A program made the position numbers and the translations under genes. The notes beneath the pieces were generated by a model. That model had not been told where the DNA came from. It saw nothing but the letters and a program-made list of their open reading frames with translations, and ran no database searches. A stretch of DNA of 64,000 nucleotides from Gemmata palustris. GTDB lineage: Bacteria; Planctomycetota; Planctomycetia; Gemmatales; Gemmataceae. Shown here piece after piece: positions 17,464 to 26,019 of this stretch. The stretch is from assembly GCF_017939745.1 (NCBI RefSeq), contig NZ_JAGKQQ010000001.1, positions 1,178,001-1,242,000 on the forward strand, read 5' to 3'. Numbering within the stretch: position 1 is the stretch's first letter; every line of letters starts with the position of its first letter.

Positions 17464-18402
17464 ATGCGTCTCTCTCTCCCTCGCTCACAGCGTGCGTTTA
17501 CGCTGATCGAGTTGCTCGTCGTCATCGCGATCATTGCGATCTTGATTGGGCTGCTCTTGCCCGCAGTTCAGAAAGTGCGCGAAGCGGCCGCTCGCATGAG
17601 TTGCTCGAACAATTTGAAGCAAATCGGTCTTGCGTCGCACAACTACCACGACACGAGAGGGCGGCTCGCGCACAACGGCTCGAACCAAGCTAACGCGGCC
17701 AACAACAGCGCACCGCCCTTTAATACCGACTACCTCTGTTGGGGGTTCCACCTCCTGCCGGGGCTCGAGCAAGACAACCTGTACAAGGGGGTCAACACCC
17801 TCCTCAACGGGACCGCGACCGTGCCGGCCGCGCCGAACCTTCCGAATAATATGAGCGCCACTGCGGTGAAGACGTACCTGTGTCCGGCTCGGTCGCGGGG
17901 CGGATACTCGACGGGCGGCTCGAACAACATCGGGAACGCGCCCGGTTACAACGGCCCGTTCACCGACTACAAGATGAACTGGGAATCGTTCGACAATCGC
18001 TCGAACGGCGACCCGAATCGGCTGACGTTGACTGTGGTCACGTCGGGGAAGGGTACGAGCCAGACCATTTACGTGGGTGAAGGGTACCTGAATCCGAACG
18101 AGTACCGCCGCGACCACGGTAGCAACTGGGAAGAACTCATCTACTCCGGCGGGTACGGGGGCACCGGTCGCGGGTGCAACGGCGGCGATAAGAACAACAA
18201 CACGTGCTTCTTCGACATCCAACGGGATAATGTTTCCGTGGGTCAGGGCAACATGTGGGGCTCCACGCACACCAGCGGTGCGCTGTTCGTCTTCTGCGAC
18301 GGTAGCGTCCGCAGCGTGCCGTTCAGCCAACGCGGAACCAACACCACGGCCGCGTCCCAGCTCAATTACAAGGACAATCAGAGCTTGCCCGATAACTATT
18401 GA
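17464..18402 (+). CDS. DUF1559 domain protein (prepilin-like), copy 1
   Basis: A 312-residue protein with a type IV prepilin / pseudopilin N-terminus: a short basic leader, then [34 protein letters not shown], shown in parts as FTLIELLVV and [13 protein letters not shown], which is the hydrophobic assembly helix. The residue before the cleavage site is Ala rather than Gly. [15 protein letters not shown] follows, diagnostic of DUF1559, and the protein ends with the family's [14 protein letters not shown] block. These proteins are greatly expanded in planctomycetes; cleavage by prepilin peptidase and a pseudopilus or surface role are inferred. The mature domain is Asn/Gly-rich. ATG 17464 was chosen over an upstream in-frame TTG. 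Confidence 0.93.
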   Translation: MRLSLPRSQRAFTLIELLVVIAIIAILIGLLLPAVQKVREAAARMSCSNNLKQIGLASHNYHDTRGRLAHNGSNQANAANNSAPPFNTDYLCWGFHLLPGLEQDNLYKGVNTLLNGTATVPAAPNLPNNMSATAVKTYLCPARSRGGYSTGGSNNIGNAPGYNGPFTDYKMNWESFDNRSNGDPNRLTLTVVTSGKGTSQTIYVGEGYLNPNEYRRDHGSNWEELIYSGGYGGTGRGCNGGDKNNNTCFFDIQRDNVSVGQGNMWGSTHTSGALFVFCDGSVRSVPFSQRGTNTTAASQLNYKDNQSLPDNY

Positions 18403-18506
18403 TCCGTTCTGATGTTCGAGAATACGGCAGTTCTCTCGCGTGCCTCCTCAACCAAGGGGAGGCACGTGTTCGTTCCCGTCCTCGCACTTTTCGGAGTCGT
18501 TTCGCA

Positions 18507-18950
18507 ATGCCTCGCACTCTCTCGCTCTCAAGAGTGACTGCCTCTCTTTCACTCGCCCTGATGCTCCTTGCGGGTTGCGGTTCTCCGGCGCCTGTTGCCG
18601 TCTCGGGCAAGATCACAATGCCCCCGAAGACGAAGCTGGTTGATACGGATATCGTTACACTCGTTTTCGAGCCGGAAGATAAGGAGTCTGGCAAGAGTGA
18701 AAATGCGACCGCGTCGCTGAAAGATCTATCGTTTACGGCGAAATTGGTTCCCGGAAAATATAAGATTGGTGTGACTGTTCAGGTCTACCCGGGGCAAGGT
18801 GGGCAAAAGGAGAGTGCCGACCGGAGCAGAGAGTTCCAGCAGCAGTTCGGCGGTTTCTCGATCAATTCAACACCTCTTCGGTTAGAGGTCACCAAGGACT
18901 CCGGCCAGACGATCACCGTCGATCTCGATAAGAAATCGGTCGGCAAGTAA
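18507..18950 (+). CDS. Small lipoprotein next to DUF1559 gene
   Basis: A 147-residue protein. The leader MPRTLSLSRVTASLSLALML ends in the lipobox LAGC, so the Cys near residue 23 should be acylated and the protein membrane-anchored. The mature part is a predicted beta-sandwich of the transthyretin / carboxypeptidase-regulatory kind (VSGKITMPPKTKLVD, LVPGKYKIGVTVQVYPG). Small lipoproteins of this kind often follow DUF1559 genes in planctomycetes, and the second DUF1559 locus here (52129) has one too. It lies 104 bp after the DUF1559 stop and is probably cotranscribed with it. Function unknown. Confidence 0.85.
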   Translation: MPRTLSLSRVTASLSLALMLLAGCGSPAPVAVSGKITMPPKTKLVDTDIVTLVFEPEDKESGKSENATASLKDLSFTAKLVPGKYKIGVTVQVYPGQGGQKESADRSREFQQQFGGFSINSTPLRLEVTKDSGQTITVDLDKKSVGK

Positions 18951-19027
18951 GGCAAAAATCCTGCGAGTGGTGCTTTCTGCGGTCGTCGCGCTCGGTTCAT
19001 ATCTCCACCTCTCTTTCGGAGTGCGGT

Positions 19028-20737
19028 ATGAGTAGGCGCCTCGCGCCGCTCGTGGGTTTGCTCGCGGCGTGCCTCGTCGTTGGTGTCCCGTCTTGTCAGA
19101 AGCCCTCCGGGGACCACCCGACAGCGCCCGAAAAGCCACCGCCCGGGTGGTTTCAAGACGTGACCGAGTCGTGTGGGTTGGACTTCACCCACGATCCCGG
19201 TCCGACGGGCACGTACTTCATGCCCCAATCAATGGGGTCGGGTGCGGCCGTTTTCGACTGCGACGGTGACGGCCTCCTCGATCTTTATGTCCTGAATTTC
19301 GGTGGCCCCGGCTCCCGTTCGGTGAACCGGCTGTACCGACAGGTCGCGCCGGGGAAATTTCAAGACGCCACTGAGGGCTCCGGCCTCGGGGTGCCCGGCC
19401 ACAATCACGGCGTGGCGGTGGGCGACGTTAATAACGACGGAAAGCCCGACGTTTTGCTCACGCAGTTCGGCAGTACCAAACTCTTCATCAATCTCGGTGG
19501 TGCGAAGTTCCGGGACGTCACCGAGGCCTCCGGCCTCGCGAACCTGTCGTGGGGCATGTCGGCCGCGTTTCTCGATTACGACCGCGACGGGTGGCTCGAT
19601 CTCGTCGTCGTGAACTACCTCGATTACGACAAGAAAGTCGAGTGCCGCTCCCCGGAAGGGGTTCTCGATTTCTGCGGTCCCAATTCGTTCGGTGGCGTGG
19701 GCAGCAAGCTCTTCCACAATCTCCGACAACCCGGCGGAAAGTTTGAAGACGCGAGCCTCGCGTCCGGAATCGGGGCGGTGCGCGGACCCGGTCTCGGCGT
19801 CTCGGTCGCGGATTTCGACGGTGACGGTTGGCCGGACATCTTCGTCGCGAACGACGGGCAACCGAACCGGCTGTGGGTGAACCAGAAGAACGGCACGTTC
19901 GCGGATGAGGCGCTCTCGCGCGGGGTCGCTCTTACCATCGCGGGGAAAGCGTTCGCGGGCATGGGGGTGGCCCTCGGCGACGTCAACAACGACGGCAAAC
20001 TGGACCTGTACGTCACCCACCTCGGCACCGAGATGAACAACCTCTGGTGCCAGGAGGCGCGCGGACAGTTCCGCGACCGCTCTCTCGAATCGGGTCTGAA
20101 TTCGCCCCGGTGGCGCGCGACCGGCTTCGGGACACTGATGGCCGATTTCAATAACGACGGTGCCCTGGACATTGCGGTCGTCAACGGCAAGGTCCACCGC
20201 GGCGGACCCGGGCGCGACACGGGCCTCGGGTTCTGGGAAACCTACGCGGAAAAGAACCAGTTGTTCGTCAACAACGGGACCGGAAAGTTCAGCGATGCTT
20301 CCGGCGAGAACGGCGTGTTCTGCGACTCATGGAACGTGGCCCGGGGACTGGTGTGCGCCGATTTCGACAACGACGGCGCGCCGGACCTGTTCGTGACGAC
20401 CATCGGCGGTCGGGCGCGACTGTTGCGCAACGTCGCGCCCGACCGCGGGAACTGGTTAAAAGTCCGCGCCTTCGACCCCGTCCGTAACCGTGACGCATAC
20501 GGGGCCGAGGTGCGCGTCCGGGCCGGCGGAAAAGAGTACCTGCGCGTCGTCAACCCGGCAGAGAGCTACCTGTGCAGCGGTTCTCCGGTCCTCCACTTCG
20601 GCATCGGGGGGGCGAGCGCGGTCGAGTGGGTGCGCGTCACCTGGCCGGACGGCGAGAAATTTCAGACGGAAGAGTTCGCCGGTGGGGGCGCGAACCAATT
20701 CTTGACACTCAAGCGCGGCGAGGGTAAGACGCGATGA
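19028..20737 (+). CDS. CRTAC1-like FG-GAP/VCBS repeat protein with ASPIC/UnbV C-terminus
   Basis: A 569-residue exported protein, probably a lipoprotein (leader to VGVPSC, Cys near 23). It contains at least seven calcium-type loops of FG-GAP/VCBS repeats: DCDGDGLLDLYV, DVNNDGKPDVLL, DYDRDGWLDLVV, DFDGDGWPDIFV, DVNNDGKLDLYV, DFNNDGALDIAV and DFDNDGAPDLFV. These should fold as an integrin-alpha-like propeller. The last 100 residues are the ASPIC/UnbV module (GAEVRVRAGGKEYLRVV, WPDGEKFQTEEF). Such proteins are common in planctomycetes, and their ligand is not established. The stop overlaps the start of the TPR gene by ATGA, so the two are translationally coupled. Confidence 0.92.
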   Translation: MSRRLAPLVGLLAACLVVGVPSCQKPSGDHPTAPEKPPPGWFQDVTESCGLDFTHDPGPTGTYFMPQSMGSGAAVFDCDGDGLLDLYVLNFGGPGSRSVNRLYRQVAPGKFQDATEGSGLGVPGHNHGVAVGDVNNDGKPDVLLTQFGSTKLFINLGGAKFRDVTEASGLANLSWGMSAAFLDYDRDGWLDLVVVNYLDYDKKVECRSPEGVLDFCGPNSFGGVGSKLFHNLRQPGGKFEDASLASGIGAVRGPGLGVSVADFDGDGWPDIFVANDGQPNRLWVNQKNGTFADEALSRGVALTIAGKAFAGMGVALGDVNNDGKLDLYVTHLGTEMNNLWCQEARGQFRDRSLESGLNSPRWRATGFGTLMADFNNDGALDIAVVNGKVHRGGPGRDTGLGFWETYAEKNQLFVNNGTGKFSDASGENGVFCDSWNVARGLVCADFDNDGAPDLFVTTIGGRARLLRNVAPDRGNWLKVRAFDPVRNRDAYGAEVRVRAGGKEYLRVVNPAESYLCSGSPVLHFGIGGASAVEWVRVTWPDGEKFQTEEFAGGGANQFLTLKRGEGKTR

Positions 20738-22161
20738 GGGCCAACCTTCCTCCCCCACCACCATCACCACTCCCGCCCCGCGCGCCGCAATCAAAGGCAC
20801 CGTTGGCGCCCAAAGTGCCGCGCATGGGGCGCCGGTGGAAGCGCGGCGGGGCCGTCGCCGTGGTCGCGCTCGTCATCGGTTCGGTCGTCTGGTGGCGAAC
20901 GAAAGACGCACCGCCCGAACCGCCGCTGCCCCCGGGCATCACCGACGCGGAAGTGAGTGCGGTCGTGGAGAAGTCCCGCGCGCGCGTCGTGGCGACCCCG
21001 CGCTCGGGCGAGGCTTGGGGCGATTACGGGACGATCCTCCTGGCCCACCTGTTCGATCGCGAAGCGGACCAGTGCTTCGTTGTGGCCGCGCGGCTCGATC
21101 CCCAAGACCCGCGCTGGCCCTACGCGCGGGGTCAGATCGCACTCAAGCGCGATCCCCCGAGTGCGATCGCCTTATTGACGACCGCGTCCGAGGCGGCGCG
21201 CGCGCAACCGAAATATCGCACCGCCTGTGTGCTGACACTTGCCGAGGCGCTGCTCGAGCACGGGGAGATCGATCGGGCGGCCGACCTGTTACAACAGGAA
21301 CTCGCTGTGGCGCCCGGCGAAGCGCGCGCGATTTTCGGTTTGGGGACGGTGGCCCTGCTGCGCGGCGACGATGCGACCGCGGCCGTTCGTTTCGCCGCTG
21401 TTCAGAACAACCCGTGCTGCCGGAAACAGGCGCGATCTCACCTGTCGCAACTCGCCCGTGTCCGCGGGGACGTGGCCGCGGCGAAACAGTACGAGTCCGA
21501 AGCGAACGCGCTGGACCCCGACCCGCCGTGGCCCGATCCCTATCTCGACAAGGTTGTTACACTTCAGGTCGGTGCGCGCGGGGACGATCGGCGGGTGGGG
21601 GTTTTGGAGCGCGACGGTCGGTTCCAAGAGGCCGCGCAGTTGTACCTGGCCCAAGCGCAACGGACCCCCACGAGTAAGGCACTCACGGGCGCCGGCGTGA
21701 ACTTGGCCCGGCTCCGCGATTACGATCGGGCCATCGACGCGCTCCGCCGGGCCGTGGAACTCGATCCGAACGATCCCAGAGCCCACTACACGTTGGCTCT
21801 GGTGTTGTTCAACAAGGCGGAGCGCGAGTGGGTACCCAACCCGAATTCCGCGGACGCGGCGAGTTGGTTCCGGGAGGTCGTCGAAGAGGCGAAACGGACG
21901 ATCGATCTGAAGCCCGATTACGCACAAGCGTATCTGTTCTGGGGGCTATCGCTGAAGCACTTGGGCGACCCGAGGGCGGCGATCGAACCGCTACGGAAGG
22001 GCTTGGTCATTCGCCCCGAGGAGTTTGAGATGCACCTCGCACTGGGACAGGCGCTCGCGGCGACGGGTGACCGCACCGGTGCGGAGCAGAGTCTTCGCAC
22101 CGCGCAGAAACTCAAACCGGATGACCCGCGCCCGGTTCAGGAACTCGCGAAATTCAAGTAG
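20734..22161 (+). CDS. Membrane-anchored tetratricopeptide repeat protein
   Basis: A 475-residue protein. The N-terminal 30 residues are proline-rich and basic, followed by one membrane helix (AVAVVALVIGSVVWW, about 45-60) and then TPR repeats to the end. Clear units are GEIDRAADLLQQELAVAP, YDRAIDALRRAVELDPNDPRAHYTLALVLF and DRTGAEQSLRTAQKLKPDDP. It starts at ATG 20734 inside the stop of the CRTAC1-like gene, a standard ATGA coupling, so both products are made together and probably act together, with the TPR part as a docking scaffold. TPR specificity cannot be read from sequence. Confidence 0.9.
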   Translation: MRANLPPPPPSPLPPRAPQSKAPLAPKVPRMGRRWKRGGAVAVVALVIGSVVWWRTKDAPPEPPLPPGITDAEVSAVVEKSRARVVATPRSGEAWGDYGTILLAHLFDREADQCFVVAARLDPQDPRWPYARGQIALKRDPPSAIALLTTASEAARAQPKYRTACVLTLAEALLEHGEIDRAADLLQQELAVAPGEARAIFGLGTVALLRGDDATAAVRFAAVQNNPCCRKQARSHLSQLARVRGDVAAAKQYESEANALDPDPPWPDPYLDKVVTLQVGARGDDRRVGVLERDGRFQEAAQLYLAQAQRTPTSKALTGAGVNLARLRDYDRAIDALRRAVELDPNDPRAHYTLALVLFNKAEREWVPNPNSADAASWFREVVEEAKRTIDLKPDYAQAYLFWGLSLKHLGDPRAAIEPLRKGLVIRPEEFEMHLALGQALAATGDRTGAEQSLRTAQKLKPDDPRPVQELAKFK

Positions 22162-23400
22162 TCACTCACGGGCCTTCGGGAGGCGCGCGAGCGCGGCCTT
22201 CGCGTCGGGGGCGATATCAAAGCCGAACTCGCCGTCGGCGACGCGCGCGAGGAGTTCGCGCGCCTTCTCCGTGTTCGCCCGCTCCAGCACCCGGACCGCC
22301 CGCGCCAGCCGACCCGACTGACTCACCGGCCCGTTCTCGCCGTTGAGTTTGCGCAGAATCAATCTAGTGCGATACCGAATCTCGTCGTTGGGGGCACTGT
22401 TCAGGAGCGCGCGGACCGCTTCGGTCGCGGGCGCGCCGAGTTTCACCAACTCGTCGGTCGCGCCGTCCCGCACATCGAAGGATTCCGCATCCAGTTCTTC
22501 GACCAACTTGCGAATGCGCGCGCGCTCGTTTTTATCAACAGAAAGCTTCCCGAGTTGCGTGTCAATGAACGCGACGTAGTTCGGCGCGGCCGCGAGGAAC
22601 GCTCGCTGCGCGGATGCCGCCTTGACTCGATCCGTTCCCATCAGGTTTTCCCAGTGGGTGTCGCGCTCTTGGTTCTCCATTGCTTTTGCGGGTTTCACTC
22701 GGCCGAGTGCCGCGTCGGTGGCTTTGTCCAAATCTGCGATCGAGCGCCCGAGGAGCATGTGATCGAAAAGGGCCGATGTGCCGTCGAGGGGCGCGAGCGC
22801 GAAGCCCGTAATGTTGATCGCGCCGAACTCTTTGAAGAGGTCGCGGGTGTGAACTTCCCACTCCTTCGCCGGTTTCGCTGCGAGTTGAACCGAGGGCGCC
22901 CAGCCGTACACGTTGCTCCCCGCGTGGAACCGGTGCCCCCAGCCCGTGGCCGGGTTGTGGAACTGGATCATCAACCCGCTGCCCCCAAACTTTTTCCACG
23001 CGAACCGGAGGTAGCGGAACTCGCCGGCATTCTTGGGCGTTTCGACGATCTTGAAGTTCCAGCCGGGGATGTTCGACCGGTACTTCTGCATCGGCGTGAC
23101 GCGGACCGCCTCGACGCCCGCGAACACGTCGCGGTCCTCGCGCACGGCGGTACCGGCTTCGCCCCCGCCGTCGTTAATGAGTACGGGGAGCAGTGGGTCC
23201 ACGCCCTCGTCGAGCAACTCGACGACCGCCCCGTCCGCCCTGGGTGCCTTGTAGTTCGCGTCGTTGGTCGGGTCGCCGCCCGGTCCGGGAAACGGAGGGG
23301 GAACCAGTCCCCCGAGCTGGATGACGTCTTCCCCCGCGAGCACAAACACGGGGATCGCCGCACAGAGTGACAACACCAAAACACACGCGAGCCAGCGCAT
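22162..23400 (-). CDS. Exported HEAT-like protein of unknown function
   Basis: A 412-residue exported protein (leader MRWLACVLVLSLCAAIPVFVLAG). The first half is beta-rich and resembles a carbohydrate-binding-like sandwich (YLRFAWKKFGGSGLMIQFH, YGWAPSVQL). The second half is alpha-helical and similar to HEAT-like or cadherin-neighbour repeats (LVKLGAPATEAVRALL, RTRLILRKLNG, AKELLARV-type helices). ATG 23400 has a GGAGGG site seven bases upstream; the frame runs back to 23790, but that part has no features. Its stop abuts the stop of the convergent TPR gene with no base between them. No enzyme motif seen. Confidence 0.78.
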   Translation of the reverse strand: MRWLACVLVLSLCAAIPVFVLAGEDVIQLGGLVPPPFPGPGGDPTNDANYKAPRADGAVVELLDEGVDPLLPVLINDGGGEAGTAVREDRDVFAGVEAVRVTPMQKYRSNIPGWNFKIVETPKNAGEFRYLRFAWKKFGGSGLMIQFHNPATGWGHRFHAGSNVYGWAPSVQLAAKPAKEWEVHTRDLFKEFGAINITGFALAPLDGTSALFDHMLLGRSIADLDKATDAALGRVKPAKAMENQERDTHWENLMGTDRVKAASAQRAFLAAAPNYVAFIDTQLGKLSVDKNERARIRKLVEELDAESFDVRDGATDELVKLGAPATEAVRALLNSAPNDEIRYRTRLILRKLNGENGPVSQSGRLARAVRVLERANTEKARELLARVADGEFGFDIAPDAKAALARLPKARE

Positions 23401-23635
23401 GAAATCCCTCCGCCGGATTGGGGCGAACCGATTATCTGTGAATAAGACGAGGCGGGGGAGGGGAATTCGCAGTACCCGAAATACCATGTTACATTCGGCC
23501 GCTGGACGATGGACGATTTTGGTCGCTTCTTGCACGGGCGCGAACCGATAGGTATATTGTCTCCGACCGGTGGGGTTGTGGCGCTCGCGTCGAGTGCCAG
23601 CGCTGCCGGAATCACCGAACACAAGGGTTCCTCTC

Positions 23636-23977
23636 ATGCTGCGCGCCGCGTTAGCACTCACGCTCGGGTTCGCTGTTGTCGTTGGGTTCGGCGGGAACGG
23701 CTTCACCGCGAAGGCCGAAGACAAGAAGGACGTCAAGAAGCTCGAAGGCAAGCTCACCTGCACCAAGTGCGCCCTGAGCGAAACCGACAAGTGCGGTCAC
23801 GCTCTGATCGTGAAGGAAGGCGGCAAGGACGTGAAGTACTACCTGGACGACAAGGGTGGCGCCGAGAAGTACCACGGCAAGTGCTGCAAGGCCGACGTGG
23901 ACGCGACCGTGACCGGCAAGATCGTCGAAAAGGACAAGAAGAAGCACATCGAAGAACCGAAGGTCGAAATCAAGTAA
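23636..23977 (+). CDS. Small exported cysteine-containing protein (probably DUF6370)
   Basis: A 113-residue protein with a signal peptide (MLRAALALTLGFAVVVG) and a Lys/Asp/Glu-rich mature part. It has a LTCTKCALSETDKCGHA block and a later GKCCK. This CxxC-x8-C pattern, with VKEGGKDVKYYL and VTGKIVEKDKKK, resembles a small planctomycete family I believe is catalogued as DUF6370. Five cysteines suggest metal or disulfide binding; the function is unknown. A strong terminator follows the stop, so it is probably transcribed alone. Confidence 0.8.
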   Translation: MLRAALALTLGFAVVVGFGGNGFTAKAEDKKDVKKLEGKLTCTKCALSETDKCGHALIVKEGGKDVKYYLDDKGGAEKYHGKCCKADVDATVTGKIVEKDKKKHIEEPKVEIK

Positions 23978-24004
23978 GTTAAGATTGCGGGAACCCTCGC
24001 ACGC

Positions 24005-24028
24005 AACGCCACCCAAATGGGTGGCGTT
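24005..24028 (+). terminator. Strong hairpin terminator after the small cysteine protein
   Basis: Arms 24005-24014 and 24019-24028 pair perfectly over 10 bp with a 4-nt AAAT loop, 27 bp after the stop at 23977. The downstream tract (TTTGGCGTTT) has interrupted Ts. Confidence 0.75.
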
Positions 24029-24050
24029 TGGCGTTTCAGGGAGCGAAGGC

Positions 24051-24222
24051 GACCTACCCCCCAACCCCCTCCCTGAAGGGAAGGGGACGGGGCGTCGAAG
24101 AACCTCTCCCCAACCCCTCCCCTAAAAAGGGAGGGGCTTAAATCGGAATCGGTGGTGGGGCTCTTCGGTTTTTGGTTTTTCTCCCCCTTCCTTTTTAGGG
24201 AAGGGGGCTGGGGGTTAGGTCC
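24051..24222. repeat. C-rich/G-rich inverted repeat element
   Basis: Three related blocks lie between the small protein and ispH: 24051-24085 (GACCTACCCCCCAAC then CCCTGAAGGGAAGGGG), 24101-24138 (CCCCAACCCCTCCC, AAAAAGGGAGGGG) and, in the opposite orientation, 24181-24222 (CTCCCCCTTCC, TTTAGGG, GGGGGTTAGGTCC). The outer blocks are imperfect inverted copies, giving a MITE-like element of about 170 bp with no coding capacity. Similar C-rich intergenic repeats are common in planctomycete genomes. Confidence 0.7.
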
Positions 24223-24294
24223 TTCGTGGCTCGGGTTGCTCTTCGACTTGTGTTACGGTTGGCGTACCATAACAACGCTCACAGGAGGTAACGC

Positions 24295-25230
24295 ATGAAG
24301 ATCATCCTCGCCAACCCGCGCGGGTTCTGCGCTGGCGTGAACATGGCGATCGAGGCGCTGGAGACGGCGCTGCGGCACTACGGCAGCCCGTTGTACGTCT
24401 ACCACGAGATCGTTCACAACCGGCCCATCGTCGAGAAGTTCCAGAAACTCGGCGTGGTGTTCGTGGACGATATCTCTGAAGTCCCCTTCGGCGGAACGGT
24501 GCTCTACAGTGCGCACGGCATCTCTCCGGTGATTCGCAAGCACTCCGAAGAACGGAACCTGCGGGCCATTGATGCGACGTGCCCGCTCGTGACCAAAGTT
24601 CACAAGGAAGCGATCAAGTTCGCGCGCGACGGGTTCACGATTGTGCTCGTCGGCCACGAGGGGCACGACGAGGTGATCGGCACGATGGGCGAAGCCCCCG
24701 CGAACATGGTCCTCGTCGAAGACGCGGCCGACGTGGAGGCGCTCACCCTTCCGGCGGATGCGAAGCTCGCGTTCCTCACGCAGACCACCCTGAGCGTGGA
24801 CGAAGCGAAGGTCGTTATCGACGCCCTCAAGCTGAAGTACCCGCAAATCGTGGGGCCGAACAAGGACGACATCTGCTATGCGACTCAAAACCGCCAGGAC
24901 GCGGTGAAGAAGCTCGTGGGCGAAGCCGACGCAGTTTTGGTGCTCGGAAGCCAGAACAGCTCGAACAGTCAACGATTGGCGGAACTCGCGCGCACCAACG
25001 GTAAGCCCGCGTACCTCATCGACCGCGTTTCGGAACTGAAGGACGAGTGGTTCCGCCCGAGCGACACCGTTCTCGTGACGGCGGGAGCCAGCGCGCCCGA
25101 AGAACACGTCCAGGACTGCATCAACTACCTCTGTGCGAAGTTCGGCGCGACCGTTGAACCGCGCGTCGTTCGCGAAGAAGACGTGAGCTTCCCGCTCCCG
25201 CGCGAACTGCGTGTCCTCACGAGCGCGTGA
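24295..25230 (+). CDS. ispH: 4-hydroxy-3-methylbut-2-enyl diphosphate reductase
   Basis: A 311-residue IspH (LytB), the last enzyme of the MEP isoprenoid pathway, which reduces HMBPP to IPP and DMAPP with a [4Fe-4S] cluster. The three cluster ligands are visible: Cys12 in ANPRGFCAGV, Cys96 in DATCPLVTK and Cys194 in DDICYAT. The active-site SAHGIS, HEGHDEVIGT, the TQTTLS block and GSQNSSNSQRL are all present. The length is that of ordinary bacterial IspH. AGGAGG lies directly upstream at ideal spacing, one of the best ribosome binding sites in the window. Cytoplasmic. The next gene starts 42 bp later and may be cotranscribed. Confidence 0.97.
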   Translation: MKIILANPRGFCAGVNMAIEALETALRHYGSPLYVYHEIVHNRPIVEKFQKLGVVFVDDISEVPFGGTVLYSAHGISPVIRKHSEERNLRAIDATCPLVTKVHKEAIKFARDGFTIVLVGHEGHDEVIGTMGEAPANMVLVEDAADVEALTLPADAKLAFLTQTTLSVDEAKVVIDALKLKYPQIVGPNKDDICYATQNRQDAVKKLVGEADAVLVLGSQNSSNSQRLAELARTNGKPAYLIDRVSELKDEWFRPSDTVLVTAGASAPEEHVQDCINYLCAKFGATVEPRVVREEDVSFPLPRELRVLTSA

Positions 25231-25272
25231 GCCAACAGTGGGCGCGGCTGACCGTAGCTCGGAGAGCGTGCG

Positions 25273-26019
25273 ATGACCGAAGCGGAATGGCTATCGGCGA
25301 CCGACCCGGCACCGATGCTTGACTTCCTCCGAGGCAAGGCGAGTGACCGGAAGTTGCGGCTATTCACTGTGGGTTGCTGCCGTAGACTTTGGCGGTATCT
25401 CGACGACAAACATTGGCGGCCTGCTCTCGAAGCCGCTGAGCAATGTGCTGACGGGGAACTGTCCGTCGAAGAACTCTCTGCCTGTTGGGGTGATGGTCGT
25501 TTGATGGACGACGACTTTGCAGCAAGGAATGGATTCAGCCTTCAAATAGTCCGTGCCGCATTCACGACCGTCTGGCGATCGTTGCACGTTACAGAGAAGG
25601 AGAAAAACACCGCGGCTTATGTTGCCCTGATAGCAGGAGCACAAGCATTGGGTCGCAAGGCCGATGAGTTCCTTCTCTACCATTTGCATTTCAGACTCGT
25701 AGAGCTGGACGAAGAAGAGCACCACAAAGCAGACCTTGTTGTCAGTGCTGAGAAGAGTGTCCTTGCAGCATTCTTGCGTGACATTTTCGGCAATCCCTTC
25801 CGCCGAACGATCAATTTCAAAGACACCTGGCGCACGAACACAGTGATTGCTCTTGCAAGGCAGATGTACGAAAATCGTGATTTTTCCCCGATGCCGATCC
25901 TGGCCGATGCCCTTCAGGATGCCGGTTGCGATGACGAGGACGTTCTGAGCCACTGCCGAGGCGACGGGCCGCACGTCCGGGGCTGCTGGGTCGTGGACTT
26001 GCTGTTGGGGAAGAAGTGA
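25273..26019 (+). CDS. MTEAEWL family protein, copy 2
   Basis: A 248-residue paralogue of the gene at 7882. MTEAEWL, RKLRLFTVGCCRRLWR and the C-terminal MPILADALQDAGCDDEDVLSHCR...HVRGCWVVDLLLGKK are shared. The middle 150 residues differ and are richer in Phe, His, Leu and Thr. The DNA of that middle part (about 25480-25900) uses many A/T third positions (for example caagcattgggtcgcaagg), unlike its two ends and its neighbours, so the gene may be a mosaic or a recent arrival. It is the first gene of a four-gene coupled operon; its TGA overlaps the next ATG (TGATG). Function unknown. Confidence 0.85.
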   Translation: MTEAEWLSATDPAPMLDFLRGKASDRKLRLFTVGCCRRLWRYLDDKHWRPALEAAEQCADGELSVEELSACWGDGRLMDDDFAARNGFSLQIVRAAFTTVWRSLHVTEKEKNTAAYVALIAGAQALGRKADEFLLYHLHFRLVELDEEEHHKADLVVSAEKSVLAAFLRDIFGNPFRRTINFKDTWRTNTVIALARQMYENRDFSPMPILADALQDAGCDDEDVLSHCRGDGPHVRGCWVVDLLLGKK

